Of a stretch of DNA of 64,000 bases, positions 46,858 to 60,229 are shown one piece after another (within the stretch, counting starts at the first letter, position 1; each line of letters starts with the position of its first letter). The notes beneath the pieces were generated by a model. It did no database searches and was not told the DNA's origin. It saw only the letters and a program-made list of their open reading frames with translations. This DNA is from Dysidea avara. Taxonomy: Eukaryota; Porifera; Demospongiae; Dictyoceratida; Dysideidae. The position numbers and the translations under genes are program-made. The stretch covers positions 1,476,001 to 1,540,000 of the forward strand of contig NC_089274.1 of assembly GCF_963678975.1 (NCBI RefSeq), in the 5' to 3' direction.

Positions 46858-49800
46858 ATGAACGTGAGTATCGATGTACCATACCGCAGCCAGTCACAAT
46901 TGATTCCGTTATCGCTGTTACGTGTGGTATAGACTAAAGAAAAGGGGCTCACAACTGGACCGTGGTCGTTGACGGATCAAGGGCAACTCGCCGAACTGAA
47001 GCTAAAGAACAAGCCATATGACTTGGACTCTTGGGAGACACTGATAAAGGAAGCTCAGGTAGGATGAATACAGACCACAACATTTTATTATTATGGCTAC
47101 TTGCAGACTAGTGCTTTGATAAGAGGACGGATGCTGTTTGAGAAACTGGTAGAAAGATTTCCAACATGTGGGAGGTTTTGGAGAATATATATTGAACAAG
47201 AGGTCGTTGAGCATGAAAGTATTGTATTAGTGTATAATGGTATTGGGCAGTCAGAGCATGCTCTTGTTACTATTATTTTAATATCGCCCGCTATTTTTCT
47301 ACATGCCGTAATTTTCAAGTTAGTCGGTTGCATGGTTGTAAGCTAGCATGCTGGGTGATGGGGTAGTTTGTTATGTACGTACGTGGCAAATACTTAGTAC
47401 TTTGTTCTTCACGTTTCACCAACAGATGAGACAACAGAATTATGAAGAAGTAGAACAGGTAAGCAGCTGCGGCAGCTACTTAGTTATGACACACTAAGGG
47501 TGGGACAAGGTTTACTTTCCAAAGCTTCTTGTATCAAAGCTGTCGAAGCATGCATCATATCAGCAATTATTCGTTGGTATACGTGGTCTTGCTGATTGTT
47601 GTTGCTGCTGTAGTACAGTCCCTAGTACTGCTGGGACTGAATTTGTATCAATGACAGTGCTTCAAGGAAGTGAGTAGCTTTCAACTTATTACTATCCATT
47701 CTTACTAATCCTGGAAAGATAAAACAGCATTTTAAAGTCTTTGAAGTGGAACCTTTGTCCCAGCCCCACAAGACGTGGTGAATTACAACTTGCAGGAGTG
47801 GAATTGATGCAAAACTTGCTGGATGGTTTTCTTTGTAAATGTAATGGGTTTACACCGATAAAAGAGGAAGATTGTGAATGATCACAAACTTTCAAAGCAG
47901 TCTAGAGACATACCTACTTTTTATAGTATTAATGGACTATCTTTTTCCTAAGATTTCCCAGCTATGACATGCTATACAGTATATAAGTATTAGGTAGGTA
48001 CATTTTAAAATGGTACTGTAGTTAACTGCATATCGCAAGCTAATGTATTCAGTAGTAATAAACTTGCATGATTGTATGCATGAGGCAGTGGCTGTAGTAA
48101 AAGGAAGTTTGACATCCATTGCACTCCTTGCAGTTGTAAATTACTTCTTTCAAGCAACGATGCTAATGAAATACGCCTCTTCTTTTCGGCTAGCTGTTTC
48201 AAAGATGTCTGCTCAACGTTCTTTCTCTTGATCTGTGGAGATGTTATATAGGCTACATCAAGGACACAAAGAGGGCACAGGATGGTTACAGGTGTGTTGT
48301 GGTGGTAACTGATAGGGTCTAGCATCACCCCTCTGATCATCAGGGAGAAACTGGTTCAAGCCTATGAGTTTGCTCTGGATCATATTGGCTTTGATCCGTG
48401 CTCTGGTGGTATTTGGTTAGAGTATTGTAGTTTCGTGAAATCAGGGTAGGTATTTATAAATACTCTTCACCATCCTTTAACAATTACACCATATTCAGAG
48501 AGGTCCAAGGTACTTATGCAGAGACCCAGAAGGTGACTGCAGTTAGGAAGATCTTCCAGGTAGCAGGAGCTTACAACGTGAATAAAACTGCATTTGTTCT
48601 TTGCTCTAGAGGGCATTAGGTGTACCACTGATTAGTATTGAGCAAGTCTGGAAAGAGTACAACATATTTGAACAAGTAAGTAATTGAATGAATTCTCTTC
48701 CTTACGTCATTTGCTTCAAGGAAGTAGATGAAGTACTAGCTAAAAAATTAGCTGATGAGTACCTCCGTCAGTATGCTACTATGAAAAGATGCAGTAAAGA
48801 ATATGATTCGTTCAGCCGGCAGCTGAACAAACTATCCCCAGCTATACCCCCTATGGGGACCACACAGGAACACACACAGGTGATTAATATAGCACACACA
48901 TGTCACATCACTCTTCGCAATTCTAGTTACAATTATGGAAGAGATATTTAACGTGGGAAAAAAGTAACCCGACTAGAACAGAAGACAAAACACTATTAGC
49001 AAAGAAAGGTATTAATTGATGTGTTCCCCAATGTACAGTTGTTATAGAAGTATATTAGTCATGTTTGGGTACAAACAGTGTCTACTAGTATATGGTCATC
49101 ACCCTGATATCTGGTATGAAGCAGTGTCCTATTTAGAGAACGCCAGCAAATCTGCTAATGATAGAGGAGTAAGTTATTAGTTCACAACATTGCTAGGGTT
49201 GGTACATGCTTGTATATAGGACAACACCTTAGCTAAGCAGTTTGAGGAAGATGCCAGGGAAATGTACAGCACAGCTATCACAAATGTAATGAAAGGAAAT
49301 TTGTTGATCAACTTTTCTTTTGCTGATTTTGAAGAAGTAAGCACTACAGATTTCATCACGCTGGTTGATTAACTGCTTCTATCCCATAGTGGCACGGCAA
49401 CAGTGAAGCAGTCACAGGCATCTATGAATCATTACTGAAAGTAGAAGAAATTGATTGTACACTGGTATACATGTCTCATCTTGCTACACTACACTACTCC
49501 ATACTCTCCAATAGGTCTATATTCAATTCATGAAGAGTGCTAGACGCACTGGTGGCATCAAGACAGCTCGTAGTGTATTCAAAAGAGCAAGGGAGGATCC
49601 CAGGTGTGGGTGGCAGGTAGGCAGAGCTCATATGTTGTGTGGGCGTGGCTCTACACCCTGTGCAGGTTTATGTTGCAGCAGCATTGATGGAGTATTACTG
49701 TAGTCGGGTAAGTAGTAGTTGTTGTGTAGGTAGTGTGAACCTCTTCCTGTGTTTACAGGACAAGAATATCACCTTTAAAATATTTGAACTAGGAATGAAG

Positions 49801-51999
49801 GTAAGCCAGTGAGTGAGTTGTATATGAATCAAGTGACCACCTGACCTGGACTACCTGCTATACAGGCTGGTGGGTGGTCCCTGTGGGATAGTAGTTAATC
49901 ATAAGTTTTTTGAAATGGTTACAGTTTATTTACACTTCAAATTCTAGGCCAGTGTAAATAAAGACTCGCAGAAATTTTATATGTAACCTCTCTTAGTATT
50001 ATTTCTGTGGGAAGGATAATGTCTGTTTATTCAGTGAGTATATATAATGATCTTATGATTAATGACTGTATCATACACCACAGAAACATGGAGATGAACC
50101 AGGTTATGTACTAGCTTATCTGGACTACTTGATGCATCAAACTGGTGGGTGTGTCTATTGGTGGACAGTTCCTATTGTCATGGCAACATTATGATGTAGA
50201 TGATAACAACACTAGAGTGTTGTATGAACGTGTCCTCTCCTCTATGCCAGTGGAGAGTACACAGGAGATATGGGAAAAGTTTATGGACTTTGAATCAAGT
50301 GTAGGTGATCTGACTGGGCTGATTAAAGTGGAGAAGCGCCGAGGTGTAGCAATGAAAGATGTGAGTTGCTATAAGTGTTATGAGTGATTGACTATGGACA
50401 CTGTGTCATCCCATAAGATATTGTATGGTTGACTTGTCTATCCTTGTGTAGGTAGTTTGTCTCATTTAATGTAGTTCCAAGGTGATTATAAGCACCTGAC
50501 CTATGTAGTGCTATTTTCTCTACAGGAATTAAAAGGTAACTCAACAGTGTTACTAGTGGATCGATTCAGGTACCTTGACCTGTTCCCATGCTCCAACACA
50601 GAACTGTTATCAATGGGTTATCCTGTAAGTGTCCCTGATGTTGTGCAGGATATATAACCCACCTCCATCTGTAGGTGAAGGACAAGAGTGGTTCAGTTGG
50701 CCTGTACAGTGACCAACAAGGCTCCAGTGGACGTGACTGGTTATTAGCTCGTCCTGACCTCAATCAAATGATGCCATACAAACCCAGTGCTGCCAAGGGT
50801 GAGTGGTGTAGCTCCGAGGAGAAGTGACTTGTGTAACCAACTAGGTGTGGGGATGAATGCTGTTCCTGGTGGAACGTTCCCTCTACCAACTGCTTGTGCT
50901 ACCATGTTACTGCAAATTCCTCCCCCAGATTGTTACAAGGTATATTGATTGTGTGTGTGTGGTCTCTTTAAAACATCTGTTTGTAAAATTTAAAATCTCT
51001 TACTGGATTGTGGTTGGATAGGAAAAGACGTAGTTCTTTAATCAACTGTATAATTCTTACAGAGGAATTAATTTACACCAAAATGATTACTCTATTAGAG
51101 TAGTTGAGCTGTCCCATTGTGTCAGTTGATTGTTCTATTGGAGTACCTAAGTCATGATCACCTGAGCTATCACTGTAAAACATCTTAGAAAATACCACCT
51201 CGGGTTTTTATAATCACAAAGATCTTCATGGCCCATGGTTGGTCTTTAAGAAGTAAAGTTGTGATCTCTTTCCAGTGGCTTCATAACAACTATTCAGTTA
51301 TGTACATACTTGCACCAAAATTTTCCCTCAACTGAGGGTTGTTCACTGTATTCCATTTAATACACATTATCCATGCTATAGGGACCATTTGTACAAGTGG
51401 ATGAGTTGTTAACATTACTAGAGAAGGTTGATCTGAAACAGTCATCTTCTACTGGTACGTACTTGTCCTTATAAGGGATTTATGAGAAGCTGCATACTAA
51501 CCCATATGATACAAATATTTAGATTTCATAAATAGATAGTAGAGACAACAAGTACAACTACAGGTTGAGAGTTTGTTACTAGTACAAAGGAAGGTTGAGA
51601 AGTGTGTTTCATTCACAAGGTATTTGTTCTACAAGTCATAGTCCTCAAGTTTCAATCTGTGAGACTCCTACACAACTAAACCTGTTCCATGTACACTGGC
51701 CAATTGGTGTAGCTTGTTGATATGCTAATAGAACATCCGATAGTTTACACACCTGAACATTCAGGCACTTTGTTGATATGGCGAGAGTATGTAGCTTCTC
51801 AAATTCCTAACATCCTTACTAATTTAGTAAGAAATGTTGTTTTCCAGACCATTCTGCAGTGTCCAGCACAACTGCTGGTAAGAAGAGGACAGCGGCACAA
51901 GACCAGGATGGGAAAGATGACGACAAAAACCAATCTATACCACAAAATGACATTTACCGAGCTAGACAACAAAAACGTGTACACATGGCCACCACCTAG
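46858..51999 (+). CDS. CSTF3: Cleavage stimulation factor subunit 3 (CstF-77 / suf), 693 aa
   Basis: CstF-77 bridges the subunits of the factor that binds the GU-rich element downstream of poly(A) sites. Twenty-three exons keep phase: 46858-46863, 46933-47058, 47107-47202, 47426-47458, 48194-48291, 48344-48445, 48499-48559, 48610-48675, 48721-48879, 48927-49008, 49059-49168, 49220-49336, 49390-49464, 49515-49616, 49666-49707, 49759-49800, 50084-50144, 50200-50360, 50526-50624, 50675-50798, 50845-50939, 51382-51454, 51848-51999. The HAT repeats include [73 protein letters not shown] and [15 protein letters not shown]. The C-terminal part has [14 protein letters not shown] sequence and the end [11 protein letters not shown], as in human (717 aa). 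No separate exon for the human segment after the monkeytail helix was found; one may be missing or unrecognised. An ATTAAA hexamer follows the stop at 52008-52013. Confidence 0.95.
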
Positions 52000-53509
52000 A
52001 GCAATAGATTAAATGTAATTTAACTATGTGATCACATGATGTATAATTTCATGACCCAGTCCTGGATCTTTATTGTATCACTTGCATCAGAAATCATTAT
52101 ATTATTTTATGAAATCCACTATCAAGGAAAACTTACAGCAATGTGTGTACACTATGCTAAATACATGTTTAAGATCAAAATGATGTCTCATTGTCCAAAG
52201 AAAGTACACAATTCTCTTGTCGTACTGACAGCACCATAGTCTAAAGTAGTTAACATTTTACGGCTGTGCAGGTTATCCCACAAACATTCATTCACGTTCT
52301 GGAGCAGCAATTGTACCTTACAAGTATTGGATTGATGTAAGAACATAATGCGTAAGACACAAGAGATATAGTTAACAGTCTATTATAGTCACCTTTAAGT
52401 TATAAATTAAAGCAGGTACAGTAACTAGCTTACTTTGTATATATTATATAAATGACGCATTTTGGCTTCAACAATGGCTGGTTTACCACATAGCTGGAAA
52501 TTCTCAAGGGACGAAACTTTCATAAATTGCATGAGTAATTAAATAATGGCGAAAATATAATTGTGAAAGTTTGAAGTTATGTACTCATCTTTGTGAATTT
52601 AAAAAATAAATCACATGTACAGTTTTACAAAAGTTTCATGCTTGAAAATTTCTGGCTGTACAGCAGACAAATGACTACACAATACACAGTGACCTGACAG
52701 GCTTCACTGCATGTATTCATCAGAGGAAGCAGTATGTGGCAGATTTAGAGGGATTTCAAAGTTTCCACTTTGAAAATATAAAAAAAACTAGCAAACTAGT
52801 AGTTTTGTTGGTTGTGTATCTTTGTGCGTGTGTGTGTGTGTGTTTTATATATGTGCAATATGCATGTAACAAGTGGATGTGAGTATTGTTTTTTTGCTTA
52901 ATCTTTTCGCATTATTTGTTACTCTAAGTAATTGGGGTGGTGATATATTGGATATAAAGGGCTCTTGTGGGCTTCATCCATTCTCACGTTTTATCAGATG
53001 AGTCTTGTCTCCTACTACAAGTCCTTGACTCAGACAACATCAATTCCATCACACAGTTTGTAACATAGTCACTATTATCCTTCTTGTAGCAAGTACAGTA
53101 AGCATTGGTAGCTACCAACAAATCAAGCTAAACAACTCATCACTGTTACAAAGTGGTACGCTGCGACCTTCTACCCTAGACAGACACCTGATTGGGGAGG
53201 ATTACTGTAACCATGTACACATATTGAATACATTGAATGGAGTGTGTGTTCGTAACATTAGAGACTAGCATTGATACCTGCCCTATGTGCAGGGATCACT
53301 TTATAATGACAACCAAACATTAAACATCAGTGCCATTCATGCCCTGCAGCATGCATGGTGGTAACATTTTTAATACCAACATCTTGCCAAAATCATGGGG
53401 AAGCACGTAGGTACCCCTGAACCTGCACAATTGCAGTAGCTAAACTAATGTAGTAATGTGTATGCTTATAACACATAGGTGTGAACAATGTGGACGGTTT
53501 GTAGTACCT
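52000..53509. other. Intergenic stretch downstream of CSTF3
   Basis: AT-rich. Contains a foldback pair (52491-52657), a short (GT)n run at 52828-52843 and no recognisable ORF. Confidence 0.5.
52491..52657. repeat. Short foldback repeat
   Basis: Imperfect inverted arms: TAGCTGGAAATTCTCAAG and ACGAAACTTTCATAAA at the left; TTTACAAAAGTTTCATGC and CTTGAAAATTTCTGGCT at the right. A likely MITE; the target duplication was not resolved. Confidence 0.5.
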
Positions 53510-53890
53510 GTCCTATTGTGCAGGCTATAGTTACATGTAGCATCAGTTTCCAGCCTAACGCTCTACCACTTGGACTAAATGTCACTTGTGGTTACAGAGT
53601 CTTTAAAAGTTGTTTATAAAGGCATGCTTAAGTTGAATGGAATAGGTGTTTACTTGCGGTTTGCATGCAGTTTACAGAAAGAATTCTAGCAAATTTTTGT
53701 TGCACCCTTGCACTACTCGCGCTGTAAATGACAAACGACGGTTGTTAGAAGCTTCATTTAAAAGCAATGTAATTCTTAGATGATGAGCACTTACTTTGGC
53801 ACAAAAAATGCTTTGATACGTGCATTGGCTGGCGAGAAACTCGTTGGACGCCATCGGAATGTGGATGGACGGACGGACAGACGGCTTTTC
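53510..53890 (-). mobile_element. tRNA-headed SINE-like repeat, copy 2
   Basis: Related to 24396-24800 through the shared words listed there. On the minus strand the tRNA-like part reads AGTCCAAGTGGTAGAGCGTT then AGGCTGGAAAC (53575-53535). The far side ends in (GTCC)n near 53867-53884. A 118-codon minus-strand ORF crossing it (54028-53672) is probably not a gene. Confidence 0.6.
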
Positions 53891-56111
53891 AGCTTTATAT
53901 ATATAGATTATTGGAACATGTACATCCACTGTAAATAAGTGATAGAACAATGGTAAATTTTTTGAATATTTGTCAGTAAAGTAGACTTTTGACAAATGTT
54001 TCTCTCCAACTAAAACACTAAAATCCATAAACGTCGTTACTTTTTAAATCTCAAATTCAGAAAATAGTTTTACATTGCCAACACCATCTCAGTATACACA
54101 GTACAGTTTTGCACAATAGTGTGTAAATGTGGTATGCACGAATGCTTCATTATGGTAAAATCACAATATTTACAGCAGGTATTAGTTGTGTGGTCAACGA
54201 TAGGTGTCATCATTGTGCTGTGCTGTATGTAGGCCTGACAGTTTGTAGTAATTTTGGCCATTGTTCTTCTCTCGGTTGCAAGTCTAGAGATTTGCAAAGT
54301 GGGTTTCAAGTGTGTAAAGTTGACATGCAGGTGAGTGTGCAAAGCACACACCTGCACGTGAAGCTGCATATGCTAGGGGAGTCTGCAGGTAGGAAATATA
54401 AGACTGCATTTGCATACTATGAGCTACCTACCTGTCCAACATGCATGACAGCATTTCCACTGTAACTGCTATATATCAGACATGACATCACAGAATTGAC
54501 ACTGCTAGTGTTTGTACTGCCAAGACATCAAATTCTTAGGCTATAGGACTTCACAAGTAACTTGACTTAGCTATGCTTTGTGACATGTTCCTCTGCAACA
54601 GGTGTAGCACTTATCTACTTAATTAGCCAATCCATCATTACAAGAGTGTGAACTCTTGATCATTATGTAAGCTACTACAATGGCTTCATATGTCACAGAG
54701 CGCTGAGCATGCACTACACTACTTAGAGGAGCATGCTGCAAGTATAACTGAAATCTTGGCTGCTGCAGAAATGATGTTATAGCATAGCTATGATATACAC
54801 GTGTGGCTGTGGCTGCTTTATTAGAGTATCTCAATCTCCAAGTAAGCTATACAATTTCGGCTTTTTACTTATCCAAATAATCAAACAGTACAGTAGTACT
54901 GTTTAGTAGGGTTCCCCCATCCACCAAAATACGGTTGTTAAAAACATATCATACAAAACAAAATGCATCTCTAAGGAAGAGTCTAGCATCAGATTAAGCT
55001 TTAGAACAAGAAAACACTTAAGAGAAGGCCAAACATTGAATCACTAACCCTGACCACAGTCACAAGGCTAAAGGCCAAATGAAGCAGTACACAATACTAC
55101 ACATTTCTTGCCACAACAACAAGTTTTTTCTGGCTCCGACAAGTATGTGTCTGCCTTCACGCTTCGCCTTTACTTTTATTTTCAATTACATGGTTGTCTT
55201 CTTCCTTATGCAAGCAAACCATACTGAGGCATGAATGTTCCATATTGACACTCTCCTTAGAATAGATGCCACAAAACTATTTGAAGCACTTACGTTACTG
55301 TAAGAGGGAGTAGATACCTCTAGCTGTACTTGTAAAACAATCACATTGTGACCACACTTGATTAGGACACACTGCCATTCCCTTAAATGACAGAGCATAG
55401 TGACCATGCCATCAGCTAGTTTTGCTGTAGAAAACAAGACATGCCATTCATTTATGTACGTTCAACCCAAATATTCTAAAAATATACACATTCAATTGAA
55501 ATACTCTAATTTCGGATAAATAGGCAAGACTTGTATACTATATATCTTATGGACATCACATGATAACTAAATGGAACAACCCCCTGCAACTAAATGGGAC
55601 CAAATTAGTAAGCCTTGTTCTATTTAAGACCTTGTATTAAGGTAGCTGGCCTTCATTTAGGATCTAGTTTTATTTAAGCCTGTCTTAATAAATAGGTGAC
55701 TATGTGTGCTTATTGTAATTAACTACCTTCTTGCCATATCCACTTTTATGGCCCTGCTTGTGGTCATGTTTCTGAGCTGACTGCTATATGCATCTCATCA
55801 TTTGGTCTGGTAGCCAGTGTTGTTATCTTTACATTGACTCTATGTACATTAAATTCTTCACCACTTGTGAATTTCTATAATGTAGCATTATTGGGTCAGG
55901 ATATCTCTCAGTCAACATCAAAGTACTGCCAATTAACTGAAGATCCTACTATGGTTTGATTGAGAGAAACCACTATATCCTAGCATTTAACTTGCATAAT
56001 AGTACAGTCGGTCACAAAAACGTTGAGACCAGTAGCTCATCCATTGGTCTGTCCACGAAGGCACATTGATCCGAGGTGTGCGTTATTTAGACTCCTTAGT
56101 TACGGTGAGTA
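53891..56111. other. Intergenic stretch, nothing firmly recognised
   Basis: Two ORFs, 54127-54465 (+, 112 codons) and 55437-55186 (-, 83 codons), have no recognisable relatives or good splice context. One TATTAGAGTATCTCAATC word lies near 54820. The last about 120 bp should be the promoter of the gene starting at 56112. Confidence 0.45.
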
Positions 56112-59100
56112 ATGGACAAGGTAATGGAAGATGACAGCGTGAAGGAATCCTTGTTGTCTTCACATTTGGAGTGCAGTAAGCGTCTGAAAAATGACTGGGA
56201 GAGGATTTGCAAGAAGGTGAGAGTGTAAGCGGGCCTACTAAGACCTAGGGTGGGACGCTTCCTCCTATACTTTAATTTCTCTAAACCTAGCTGATCAACC
56301 ATAGTCCCATAGATGTTGTGTTTTACATACTATGTTTGTGCGCCATATTTCTCACATTTAAAATGAATACTGGCTGGAGGGTTAGCCATTGCTGTCCAGG
56401 CCAGTTTTTTCTCACTGCACTGACATCCATGCACTACACTGGGTGTCAGTGTACTAGTCTGAGCAATGTATCTCCCGTACTCCATTCAAGAGCATTGCAT
56501 ATAGGTAGTGGTGAATTAATTGGCAAGCAGAAATTAAATAAAATGATGTTGCTATTGTTCCGGCAGCTAGAAATATTTTGTCGGGTTATTGTTCCAGCAG
56601 TCTGCTAGATTTCTCACTATCAAGCACAGTAGTTGTATGCTATGCCCTGAGTACAGTGAAACCTCTCTATTACGGACATTTTGGGATCCAGAATTTTTGG
56701 CCATTTTTTGCTGTAATATAGAGGTTTTCCTCCTTCAGAGGGAAAAAATGTATTAACCAGACCTGTTGTGACCAAAATTTTTGTCCTTATTATGGAGGTT
56801 TTTTCTATTGTGTCCTTAATTTGGGGAGTTTGTTAAGAGAGATTCCACTGTATTCAATTTTATGGCACATGTCTAGTTGGTCGCCCTGAGTATTCGACTT
56901 TAGGGCACACGTCTATAGTATGTTCACGTTGAGCTGAATCCTGAAAAACAGCTAAAAATTAAAAGTGGATTTTTTCTCAACAGAGTTAACATTTCAGCCA
57001 ACCAGATGATTATTGGTAACAGCAAAGGTGTCAACAACAGACATGTACGGTTTGACTCTATTACAAGTTCGGTAAAGGGCTGCAATGGGCACAGTACTTA
57101 TATGGCTTCCCCATAGGAAATGTATTGTGAAAACTTTGATTGGCCGTAAATATTATGTCAAGCATTTGAACAAAAAGATTTCAAAATATTTTTAGCGGAT
57201 CAAGCAGTACTACAAATGAGCCAAATTTCAAAATCATGTGTAATTGCATCCATGAGTTATTAAATGTTTTTGAGGATTCAGCTCAACGTGAACGTACTAT
57301 AGTAGGTTGTCCCGAACATTTGACTTTAGGGGACGCATCTAGTAGGTTGCCCTGAGCATTCAACTTTACGGGACACGGAAAGTAGTGTTAGGGGTAGGGT
57401 CGCGTTTAGCTTTGGTTTCTTCTTCACTTTCAATATATATATAGAAGTTACTCCACTCGGAGACATAGGTAGAAGGAGGTAGGTAGCTGTGAGCCACGTA
57501 ACACAATGGTTAAGACTCTGGGCTCAAGCACTGTAGGTCCCAGGTTTGATTCTTGCTCAAGGTTTTTTTTTTTCCATTTGAGGACCCTTTTTTATCTTTT
57601 CATTTGAAGACCCTTTTTTTTGTCTAAGTTTTTTTTTTCCAGGCACGCGCCCACAGCTGGCCAAAGTCCAGTTGTGGGCGCACCTGGTTTACTGAAATTG
57701 TTTTCGTAAAAGTGTGTGTGTATATCTATCTACCTATCTACTTATGTTTGTCCGTACGCACCCACGTGACCAAAATCGTTAAATAATGGTAAAAGCAGCT
57801 TTTACGTGAGAAGTAAAGCGAACTGAAGTCTGTATTAAACTTCTGCACAGGTGAACTTTGCCTTGAGGTGGTTTCTTTTCGGCAGACTGAAATACGGGTG
57901 TGGCGACTTTCCTCAGACTTTGTAAACTACCTTCCTTTGAGGCTTTCAGGCGTTTAACAACTGAAAAACAACGGTGCAGGCCTCGTACACTACCAGGAAT
58001 AGCCTATTGTCGCTTTGAGTTGAAAGCCCTTACGTACGCGAACGAAAATGAAGAGCAGCTTTGAGGCTTTGTCGAGAGAATTTGTTGGGGAAAAAACACG
58101 ATAGTCAAACTATAAAACAGTTTAGAAGATACTTCTGTGCTTAATATGTTGGTTAAAGTGGTTTGTTTAACAAGCGCTTCCTTAGCAGTGCATAGCAACA
58201 TAATTGACCAAATTACGAAAATTTTATGAATTACAAAATTCGAGAATTAGCTAATAATATTATTGCACAACCCAAAACTACCCTATTGTAAAATAGTAAT
58301 ACATATTTGGCTAATTGATAGTAGCATATACTATCTATGGTTAATTCCAGATGAGTTAGCTAGCTGCATGGCGCCTGGTTTTTAGATGTAGCACAACATC
58401 AACTTGTTCATTCACATGACTGCCGGAATAATAGCAACGGCCTAAATACAAACTCCATAGTAACTTATTGTGTTTGGGGTCATCCTGAAGGCATTATTCT
58501 AACTGCCAATGCAGCCTGTACAGTAAACTTACTGCAAAAATAAGGATTTTTGAGAACTGTTTATTAGTGTAGATCGAGTGCTGTTGATAGGGTAAATAAA
58601 TCCTTTGTTCTACCAAGTATAGATGCCCTCTAAGTTATGCAGTGATTTTGTCTGACACTCTCCCTTACTTATTTTATTATGAATTCTTGACTTTACTAGT
58701 GCCCTATGGCTGACTAGCTATAAGACTGAAGTAGGAATTAAATGGCTGCATATTTATATTGCTTGTTATAGTTTATGAACATTAAAGATGATGGTCCAGA
58801 ATTTCTCATGAAGGACATTGAAGAATACTACAATAGTGATAACGAAGGTAAATAAGACTGCAGTAATATTTTTGGCCACTGATATTTACAATTTTCACTT
58901 TCCTGTAGATGAAAATGAAGCAGTGGAAATTACACGGGTACATCGAGTTGTGTTAAATGACTGCAGTAAGTACCCCGTGGACATTTTACTACAGAACATA
59001 CCACAGATTGACGTTAGCACTCAAAACTGTAAAACTGTGATTAAAGGAAAATTGGTGACAACAAAACGTACTTCTTTCCAAGTTAGTGTGAATGATGACA

Positions 59101-59429
59101 GTGATGATGACATTGACGGTAATGACTATATTCTGAATGATGTGCAGCCACCAACTGAAACAGTAATTATACAATCTAAAAGACACAATCGTAAACATCA
59201 TCAACATAAGCACCATCGCAAGCATCGTCATCACAAGCGTCATCATAGTTATAGACACCACCATGCAAGTCCTCGTATTCAGCAACCATGGATGACTCCT
59301 ATGACTTGCTTGCCAATGGCTCCAATGGCATACCCATTTTTGTTACCAACTTATACTCCATACCTTCCTCCACCCTTGTACACCCCACATATGACACACC
59401 CACACACTTGTTGTCACACACACCATTGA
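56112..59429 (+). CDS. Unidentified histidine-rich protein, 233 aa, three exons
   Basis: Exons 56112-56216, 58772-58847 and 58909-59429 have GT..AG borders and join in phase. The first intron, about 2.6 kb, carries a MITE and a SINE. Residues 1-60 are charged and probably helical (SKRLKNDWERICKKF, then DIEEYYNSDNEDE). Residues 61-122 look like a folded region (VHRVVLNDCSKYPVDILLQN). Then come an acidic patch at about 123-130, a His/Arg/Lys-rich stretch at about 151-179 with over half His, and a Pro/Tyr/Met/His-rich tail with CCHTHH at the C-terminus. His-rich tracts can bind Zn, Cu or Ni or drive nuclear-speckle targeting; which applies here is unknown. The RLKNDWERICKKF helix is faintly like the W..I..KY helix of Scm3/HJURP histone chaperones, but that is too weak for a name. 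The join of exon 1 to exon 2 is a prediction; an unseen exon may lie in the intron. Confidence 0.55.
56654..56850. mobile_element. pogo/Tc1-like MITE, 197 bp, TA target
   Basis: Inverted ends CAGTGAAACCTCTCTATTA and AAGAGAGATTCCACTG, flanked by TA at 56652-56653 and 56851-56852. It is a full-length relative of the copy in the LIN9 intron (40225-40402). Confidence 0.82.
57485..57600 (+). mobile_element. tRNA-derived SINE head
   Basis: GAGCCACGTAACACAATGG then TTAAGACTCTGGGCTCAAGC and CCCAGGTTTGATTCTTGCTC give box A- and box B-like segments with tRNA spacing, followed by T-rich sequence. It resembles a tRNA with a long variable arm but lacks a clean acceptor stem, so a SINE is more likely than a gene. 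Confidence 0.55.
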
Positions 59430-60229
59430 CTATATGCAGACACTTATAGTATTATATTTTTATATGGTGTAATTTGTGTTTGTTCTATATTGTCAAGAGT
59501 TCGTAATATGTATTGAATTATTTGATACACTATACTAGTACAGATGTTGGTTATATGTACACTTACCAAGTGTAGATTTGTAACTATTAACTGTTTTGTG
59601 TCATAATTTGTTGGCATACAACTTAAGTACTTAACCCGGCATATGCAGAAGTATGTTCCTTTATGTACTAGCTATTTTAGGTGTAAATCACTGCTGATGC
59701 TAATGTCATAATATTATGCTGTGTCAGTGGCGCAATACCATGGAGGATAGCAGTTGGAAATTTAAGCAAGTAAAGACACACACATGTTTGGTCATATTAT
59801 ACTGTAACTTCTTGAGCTGCTTCACTTATCATGTGCCGGACCTATAATTGTTTATGCTGTATTGTCTTCAAATTTGATCATTCATAGTATATTTCTGTGA
59901 CAGTGCACATTTCACATTAATTGGTGGACATGGAAATGGGTAGCTATTTGCTATGTTGACACTAAGTATGTCTTAGTATTTGATATAGACCAGTTTTGGA
60001 TAATGATTTTGCCAATTTCTTTCTGAAAGCATTAATTTGTCAAATGTGAAAATTTTAGCCAGAAAATTTTCCGCTTGTATATAGTTTTTATAACTTTAAG
60101 TATAGCTAGCAGCGTAAATTTAATTGTTTATGCTTGTCAAGTTTAATAGTAATTTTTATGCAACAGGAGGAGCATACAACATAGGGAGGGATTATAGAGA
60201 TCATGCTTTCACTTAGGTACAGGTTCCCA
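59430..60229. other. Intergenic stretch and 3' flank of the histidine-rich gene
   Basis: AT-rich, with no recognisable ORF. It includes the probable 3' UTR. Confidence 0.45.

Noticed and set aside
47659..47670. 12-nt microexon (TGCTTCAAGGAA) in CSTF3 between AG and GTGAG
   Set aside because: The conserved LFQRCL segment is supplied by the exon starting at 48194, which joins in phase with the exon ending at 47458.
54127..54465. 112-codon plus-strand ORF
   Set aside because: No recognisable domain, no splice or promoter context, and a composition like the surrounding non-coding DNA.
55186..55437. 83-codon minus-strand ORF
   Set aside because: No recognised relatives and no supporting neighbouring exons.
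57490..57565. Functional tRNA gene
   Set aside because: Box A- and box B-like words are present, but no clean acceptor stem forms and T-rich SINE-like sequence follows.
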